NCBI RefSeq assembly: GCF_000235505.1
Contig: NZ_JH379027.1
Coordinates: 985,007-1,039,244 of the forward strand
Direction: 5' to 3'
Origin: Hungatella hathewayi WAL-18680
Lineage (GTDB): Bacteria > Bacillota > Clostridia > Lachnospirales > Lachnospiraceae
DNA length: 54,238 nucleotides
Part shown: piece after piece, positions 50,424 through 54,238 of the stretch
How positions within the stretch are numbered: the first letter of the stretch is position 1
Layout of the letters: each line of letters begins with the position of its first letter
Position numbers and translations under genes: made by a program
The notes under the pieces: generated by a model
What the model saw: only the letters and a program-made list of their open reading frames with translations
The model's database searches: none
Told to the model about the DNA's origin: nothing

Positions 50424-51362
50424 ATGGATAGCGGGAAGAGGATAAAAAGGCTGATGGAAGTGGCGTCTCTCTACTATGAGGCGGATGAGACGCAGAGTGA
50501 GATTGCGAAGCAGTATGGGATATCCAGGCCCATGGTCAGCCGGCTTCTGAAGGAGGCCAAGGAGGCGGGGATTGTGAAAATTACGATTCAGCCTCCGGCC
50601 TCGGAGGAAGAGGTGCTGCTGGCACAGATAAAAAATGAATTTAAGTTAAAGGGCGGCGCGCTGGTGGCGGACGGCGGCAGCGATACGGTTACCAACGATA
50701 TGCTGGCGGAGGCGGCCATTACATTTTTGAAGGGACTTCACGGAGACAATCTGGGAATGGGCTGGGGACACGTGATTGGCGTGTTTGTCAAACATATGGA
50801 GCGGGCGAAGCAGCCGGAGCCGGTGTGCAAAACCATCTGCCCGTTGATTGGAAATGGCGGCGTTGGGCTTAAGAATTACCACTCCAACGAGCTGGTGCGG
50901 GTGATTGCGGAGCACAGCGGCGCGGAGCCGGCATTTCTGTATTCTCCAGCCTATGTGCTGTCAGAGCAGGAGTTGAATCTGACGAAGGAGCTGGACAATT
51001 ACCGGATGGTCAGCGAGGCGTGGAGGAAGCTGGATGTGGCCCTGGTCAATATCGGGAATTTCCCGTCGGTGCCGGATTTTGCATCGGAGGCACGGTATGG
51101 CGATGTGCTTGTGAAGCAGAAGGCGGTGGGGCGGATTCTCAATTATTTTGTGAACCGGGAGGGGCGGATTCTGTACTCGGAGACGGATTACGCCATTCAG
51201 ATTCCGCTGGAACTGCTGCGAAAGACGAAGCATGTGGTGGGCATCTGCTCGGCCAATACTTCGTCCGCGGCATTGCGGGCGGTGCTGCGGACCGGGCTTG
51301 TGAATTACCTGATTGCCCCCGGACGGGTGGTGGAGACGGCTTTGAAGGAAGAAATGATATAA
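50424..51362 (+). CDS. SorC/DeoR-type sugar-binding transcriptional regulator
   Basis: It encodes 312 residues from ATG 50424 (GGAGGGG 6 nt upstream). The N-terminal HTH has 'TQSEIAKQYGISRPMVSRLLKEA' (about 22-44). The C-terminal sugar-phosphate-binding domain (about 60-310) resembles a phosphosugar isomerase. SorC proteins sense phosphosugars. It sits just upstream of dhaLK on the same strand, separated by a terminator, and is the likely regulator of that operon. Confidence 0.9.
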   Translation: MDSGKRIKRLMEVASLYYEADETQSEIAKQYGISRPMVSRLLKEAKEAGIVKITIQPPASEEEVLLAQIKNEFKLKGGALVADGGSDTVTNDMLAEAAITFLKGLHGDNLGMGWGHVIGVFVKHMERAKQPEPVCKTICPLIGNGGVGLKNYHSNELVRVIAEHSGAEPAFLYSPAYVLSEQELNLTKELDNYRMVSEAWRKLDVALVNIGNFPSVPDFASEARYGDVLVKQKAVGRILNYFVNREGRILYSETDYAIQIPLELLRKTKHVVGICSANTSSAALRAVLRTGLVNYLIAPGRVVETALKEEMI

Positions 51363-51365
51363 AAA

Positions 51366-51410
51366 GTTACATATGTAACGCATGCGGCTGGGATGGGCGC
51401 ATGCGTTTTT
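51366..51410 (+). terminator. 14-bp palindrome plus terminator after the SorC gene
   Basis: A perfect palindrome gttacatatgtaac (51366-51379) overlaps by two bases an 8-bp stem (acgcatgc 51378-51385, gcatgcgt 51399-51406) followed by TTTTT. Confidence 0.75.
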
Positions 51411-51495
51411 CTTTTATCCTTCTTTGGATATTGTGAAATATGCACAAATGCAATTGGGATAAATAACCAAAATATGGAAACATAGCGGCAAAAAA

Positions 51496-51524
51496 TTGAC
51501 AAACCACCTGGCGAATGGTAACCT
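51496..51524 (+). promoter_or_regulatory. Promoter of the dhaLK operon
   Basis: TTGACA (51496-51501), 17-nt spacer and a weak TAACCT (51519-51524) lie about 50 nt before dhaL. The weak -10 suggests an activated promoter. Confidence 0.55.
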
Positions 51525-51572
51525 AAGCATAGAACATTCAGGAAGATTCTGGAAAGGAGAAATGAGTTACAT

Positions 51573-52208
51573 ATGTTAATTTCTAAACCGGAAATGAAAA
51601 GTATGTTCCATAAAGTGGCGGAGCTGTGGGCGGAGAACAAAGATTATCTCAGCCAGATAGACTCGAAGTTCGGCGATGGAGACCATGGGGTTACCATAGG
51701 AAAGATATCAGCGCTGATTGAGAGAAAGCTGTCTGAATGGGAGGACGAGTCCATGGCTTCTTTTGTGATGGACTTGGGCGACGAGACCATGGAGATTGGC
51801 GGAGGAAGCGCAGGACCACTGTATGGAACAATGATTGGCGGCATGGGAGAGGCGCTGGAGGATATGGATTCGGTTGACAGCGACGGATTAGTGGGCATGC
51901 TGAAGGGAAGCCTGGAGGCGATGGAGGATATCACCACGGCCAAGGTCGGGGACAAGACGATGATGGACGCGCTGATTCCGGCCGTGGAGGCGGCAGTGGC
52001 GGCCGGCCAGGCAGGCGGCGATGTGATGGCGGTTTTGACGGCGGCGAAGGAGGCGGCTGTCAGAGGGGCGAAGGAGAGTGAGCAGTATATCTCCAAATTC
52101 GGCAGAGCCAAGAGCTACAAGGAGCAGACCATCGGCACGCCGGACGCGGGGGCGGTCAGCACCTCCCTGCTGTTTGTGGGACTGTGCGACGGATTCAGAG
52201 AATCGTAA
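51573..52208 (+). CDS. dhaL: Dihydroxyacetone kinase subunit DhaL (ADP-binding)
   Basis: It encodes 211 residues. The nucleotide/Mg-binding loop 'FGDGDHGVTIGK' is at about 30-41, and 'GGGSAGPLYGTMIGGM' at about 73-88 is family-typical. AAGGAG is 13 nt upstream, unusually far, with a gttacatatgt element filling the gap and covering the ATG. It transfers phosphate to the substrate bound on DhaK. L before K order; no DhaM is seen. Confidence 0.93.
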   Translation: MLISKPEMKSMFHKVAELWAENKDYLSQIDSKFGDGDHGVTIGKISALIERKLSEWEDESMASFVMDLGDETMEIGGGSAGPLYGTMIGGMGEALEDMDSVDSDGLVGMLKGSLEAMEDITTAKVGDKTMMDALIPAVEAAVAAGQAGGDVMAVLTAAKEAAVRGAKESEQYISKFGRAKSYKEQTIGTPDAGAVSTSLLFVGLCDGFRES

Positions 52209-52263
52209 CCGGGAACTATGTGGAATGTATGATGATAGAAAATGAATTGGAGGAGGCAGCGCT

Positions 52264-53262
52264 ATGAAGATGAAGAAATTTATTAACAACCCTGAGAACC
52301 TGACACCGGAGCTTTTGGAGGGATTTGCGGAAGCCCATAAGGATTTGGTGGTTCTGGGGGAAAACAGAACCGTTATCAACAAAAATCTGGATAAGGCGGA
52401 CCGCGTCACCATCGTGACCCAGGGCGGTTCCGGCCATGAGCCGGCTATCAGCGGCTTTGTCGGGGATGGAATGGTGGATGTGTCCGTGGTTGGCGATGTA
52501 TTTGCGGCGCCGGGGCCACAGGCCTGTGTGGACGCCATCAAGCTGGCGGATAAGGGGAAGGGCGTTCTCTATATCGTTTTGAACCATGCGGGCGATATGC
52601 TGACCGGCAACCTGACCATGAAGAAATGTGCCAAGGAGGGTCTGCATGTTGTCAAGGTGGTGACCCAGGAGGATGTCTCCAATGCACCCCGCTCCAACGC
52701 GGAGGACCGCCGCGGTCTGGTTGGATGTATCCCAACCTACAAGATTGCAGGCGCGGCAGCGGCCGAGGGAAAGAGCCTGGAGGAAGTGGCGGCCGTGGCC
52801 CAGCGGTTTGCGGACAATATGGCGACCCTGGCAGTGGCGGTGTCCGGAGCAACCCATCCGGCAACCGGAAGTCTGCTTGCCGATTTGGGCGAGGACGAGA
52901 TGGAGATTGGTATGGGCCAGCACGGGGAAGGCGGCGGCGGACGCCAGCCGTTAAAGAGTGCGGATGAGACGGCGGTCATCATGATTGACGCGCTGCTTGC
53001 AGATATCGGAATCAAAGAGGGCGAAAAGGTGATGCTGATTCTCAACGGAACCGGCGCCACCACGCTGATGGAATTGTTTATCCTTTACCGGAAATGTGCT
53101 TCCTATCTGAAGGAGAAGAATATTGAGATTGTGGCCAACTATGTGGGCGAGCTGCTGACCGTACAGGAGCAGGGCGGCTTCCAGATGTTTATGGCGAGAA
53201 TGGATGACGAGCTTCTTCATTACTGGAACGCGCCGTGTAATACACCTTATATGAAAAAATAA
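52264..53262 (+). CDS. dhaK: Dihydroxyacetone kinase subunit DhaK (substrate-binding)
   Basis: It encodes 332 residues, preceded by GGAGGAGG; ATG 52270 is an alternative. The residues known from E. coli DhaK are in place: H58 ('GGSGHEP'), D111 ('NHAGDM') and the substrate-linking H220 ('GMGQHGEGG'). The ketose is bound covalently to this His. Homologues in sugar-catabolic operons act on ketoses other than dihydroxyacetone, so the substrate is open. The downstream aldolase suggests a ketose-phosphate product. Confidence 0.95.
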   Translation: MKMKKFINNPENLTPELLEGFAEAHKDLVVLGENRTVINKNLDKADRVTIVTQGGSGHEPAISGFVGDGMVDVSVVGDVFAAPGPQACVDAIKLADKGKGVLYIVLNHAGDMLTGNLTMKKCAKEGLHVVKVVTQEDVSNAPRSNAEDRRGLVGCIPTYKIAGAAAAEGKSLEEVAAVAQRFADNMATLAVAVSGATHPATGSLLADLGEDEMEIGMGQHGEGGGGRQPLKSADETAVIMIDALLADIGIKEGEKVMLILNGTGATTLMELFILYRKCASYLKEKNIEIVANYVGELLTVQEQGGFQMFMARMDDELLHYWNAPCNTPYMKK

Positions 53263-53344
53263 GAGACGGCTGAAACGTGGCCGAAAGCGGGGACTTGAAA
53301 CAGGAGCATAATAACCGAAGCCAGATAAACAGGAGGATAGGAAG

Positions 53345-53665
53345 ATGGCAGCAGAATATATGCATATTGGAATCCCGGTATTGAATAAAAAAGAGGGCAT
53401 GACCTATAATGCGGATATGAAGTTCTGGGTCAGCAATGTGGATGACTATGATTTTAAGATTGAGTATCTGAAATTTGAGGAGGGGACCCCGTTCCCGGAG
53501 ATTTTGTCCAAACAGCCGCATGTGGCTTATAAAGTAGATGATTTGGAACTGTATGCGGAACAGGCGCAGCAGGTGATTTTCGGACCGATGGACTGCGGAC
53601 CGGGGGTACGGCTGGCATTTGTCATCTGGGATGACGCGATTGTGGAGTTGTACGAAGAGAAGTAA
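53345..53665 (+). CDS. Small protein, possible VOC/glyoxalase-like fold
   Basis: It encodes 106 residues from ATG 53345 (AGGAGG about 9 nt upstream). It begins 'YMHIGIPV' and contains 'HVAYKVDDLELYA' and 'AFVIWDDAIVELYEE', a beta-alpha-beta spacing like one half of a VOC-type metal enzyme, with a His and a terminal Glu at ligand-like positions. It is shorter than typical. Its place between dhaK and the aldolase suggests a sugar-phosphate role. Annotation beyond fold guess is not supported. Confidence 0.5.
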   Translation: MAAEYMHIGIPVLNKKEGMTYNADMKFWVSNVDDYDFKIEYLKFEEGTPFPEILSKQPHVAYKVDDLELYAEQAQQVIFGPMDCGPGVRLAFVIWDDAIVELYEEK

Positions 53666-53735
53666 GAGGAAGAGACGTAATGGAAACAGACATAATGGGA
53701 AGAGTAAGAGTCTGTGACAAGAAGGAGTAAGACAG

Positions 53736-54238
53736 ATGTTAGTAACGATGAATGAAGTATTGCAATACGCCGAGGAGCGGGGATGTGCGGTGGGGGCGTT
53801 TGACACACCGAATCTGGAGCTTTTGATGGCGTCCATCCGGGCGGCCGAGAAGCGGAACGAGCCGGTCATCATCCAGCACGCCCAGCTTCACGAGTGCGAG
53901 ATGCCCATCGCCATCATCGGCCCCATCATGGTGCAGATGGCAAAAGCGGCCAGTGTTCCGGTCTGCGTCATGCTGGACCACGGTGAGGACATGGACTATG
54001 TGAAGACCGCGCTGGAGCTGGGATTCAGCGCCGTGATGTACGACGGCTCCTCCAAATCCTATGAGGACAATGCGGCCATGACAAGAGAAGTGGTAGCCCT
54101 GGCCCGGACTTACGGGGCCAGTGTGGAAGCGGAAATCGGAATTGTCACCGGACACGAGGGCAAAGAGTTCCACATCAAGGAGGAGGCCGACGCCTACACT
54201 GACCCGGAACTGGCCGCCCGTTTTGTGAAGGAGACTGG
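53736..54238 (+). CDS. Class II fructose-bisphosphate aldolase family protein (3'-truncated by window)
   Basis: ATG 53736 follows AAGGAG; the frame is open to the last base of the window, giving about 167 residues. The class II (zinc) aldolase pattern is visible: 'GAFDTPNLELLMASIRAA' near the N-terminus, the Zn-binding 'MLDHGED' (about 79-85) and 'SVEAEIGIVTGHE' (about 129-141). Zn ligands later in the chain are beyond the window. With dhaLK this predicts phosphorylation of a ketose followed by retro-aldol cleavage. Confidence 0.9.
   Translation, partial: MLVTMNEVLQYAEERGCAVGAFDTPNLELLMASIRAAEKRNEPVIIQHAQLHECEMPIAIIGPIMVQMAKAASVPVCVMLDHGEDMDYVKTALELGFSAVMYDGSSKSYEDNAAMTREVVALARTYGASVEAEIGIVTGHEGKEFHIKEEADAYTDPELAARFVKET

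Overview
This window looks like a chromosomal segment of an anaerobic, moderately GC-rich Clostridia member, most likely a Lachnospiraceae-type gut bacterium. The support is strong AGGAGG-type ribosome binding sites, frequent TTG starts, a class III fructose-1,6-bisphosphatase, sensory and group B-like [FeFe] hydrogenases, NlpC/P60 wall hydrolases, and dense terminator/promoter spacing. No rRNA, CRISPR array, transposase or phage structural gene was seen. Species assignment is inference.

Region 1 (1-9.9 kb) is one apparent surface-protein locus. It holds a giant GLUG-repeat protein cut by the window edge, three paralogous single-pass membrane proteins, two homologous secreted proteins and a tiny XRE regulator, followed by a four-heptamer inverted repeat. 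Region 2 (10-11.6 kb) is an isolated AT-rich gene whose product carries a His/Cys pair in the style of C80/CHAT caspase-like peptidases; it is probably acquired. Region 3 (11.6-18.4 kb) has an M23 peptidase, an MBL hydrolase, fbp, a HAAS-domain (DUF1700) protein and two NlpC/P60 hydrolases with near-identical promoter layouts.

Region 4 (18.4-23.4 kb) is an ABC importer operon ending in a PHP-family phosphoesterase. Region 5 (23.5-28.6 kb) holds housekeeping genes (rhodanese, two YfcE-like phosphoesterases, RNA methyltransferase, papain-like peptidase, rdgB) and a 60-residue Asn/Gln/Ser-rich protein. Region 6 (28.6-30.9 kb) has seven tRNA genes (Pro, Gly, Arg, His, Gln, then Lys, Leu). Between the two tRNA groups lie a PBECR-like nuclease and a tandem pair of about 105-nt structured RNAs, each with a closing stem, four hairpins and a predicted kissing-loop contact. 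This RNA pair is the strongest candidate in the window for something undescribed.

Region 7 (31-38 kb) carries two tandem membrane GGDEF proteins, an RpiR regulator, an alpha/beta hydrolase and a minus-strand NitT/TauT-type ABC importer. The importer leader has mutually exclusive antiterminator and terminator stems, so it is a riboswitch candidate. Region 8 (38.2-42.9 kb) is a hydrogenase-signalling operon (NuoE-like ferredoxin, PAS-containing sensory [FeFe] hydrogenase, SpoIIE-type phosphatase, group B-like [FeFe] hydrogenase) with a Rex-like operator upstream. Region 9 (43-51.4 kb) is regulatory: TetR plus MATE with a double operator, a hybrid histidine kinase, a membrane XRE protein, AraC-GyrI, an ECF sigma/anti-sigma pair with an apparent self-recognised promoter, and a SorC regulator. 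Region 10 (51.5 kb to the end) is dhaL-dhaK, a small unknown protein and a class II aldolase cut by the window edge, apparently a ketose-phosphate catabolic operon controlled by the adjacent SorC protein.
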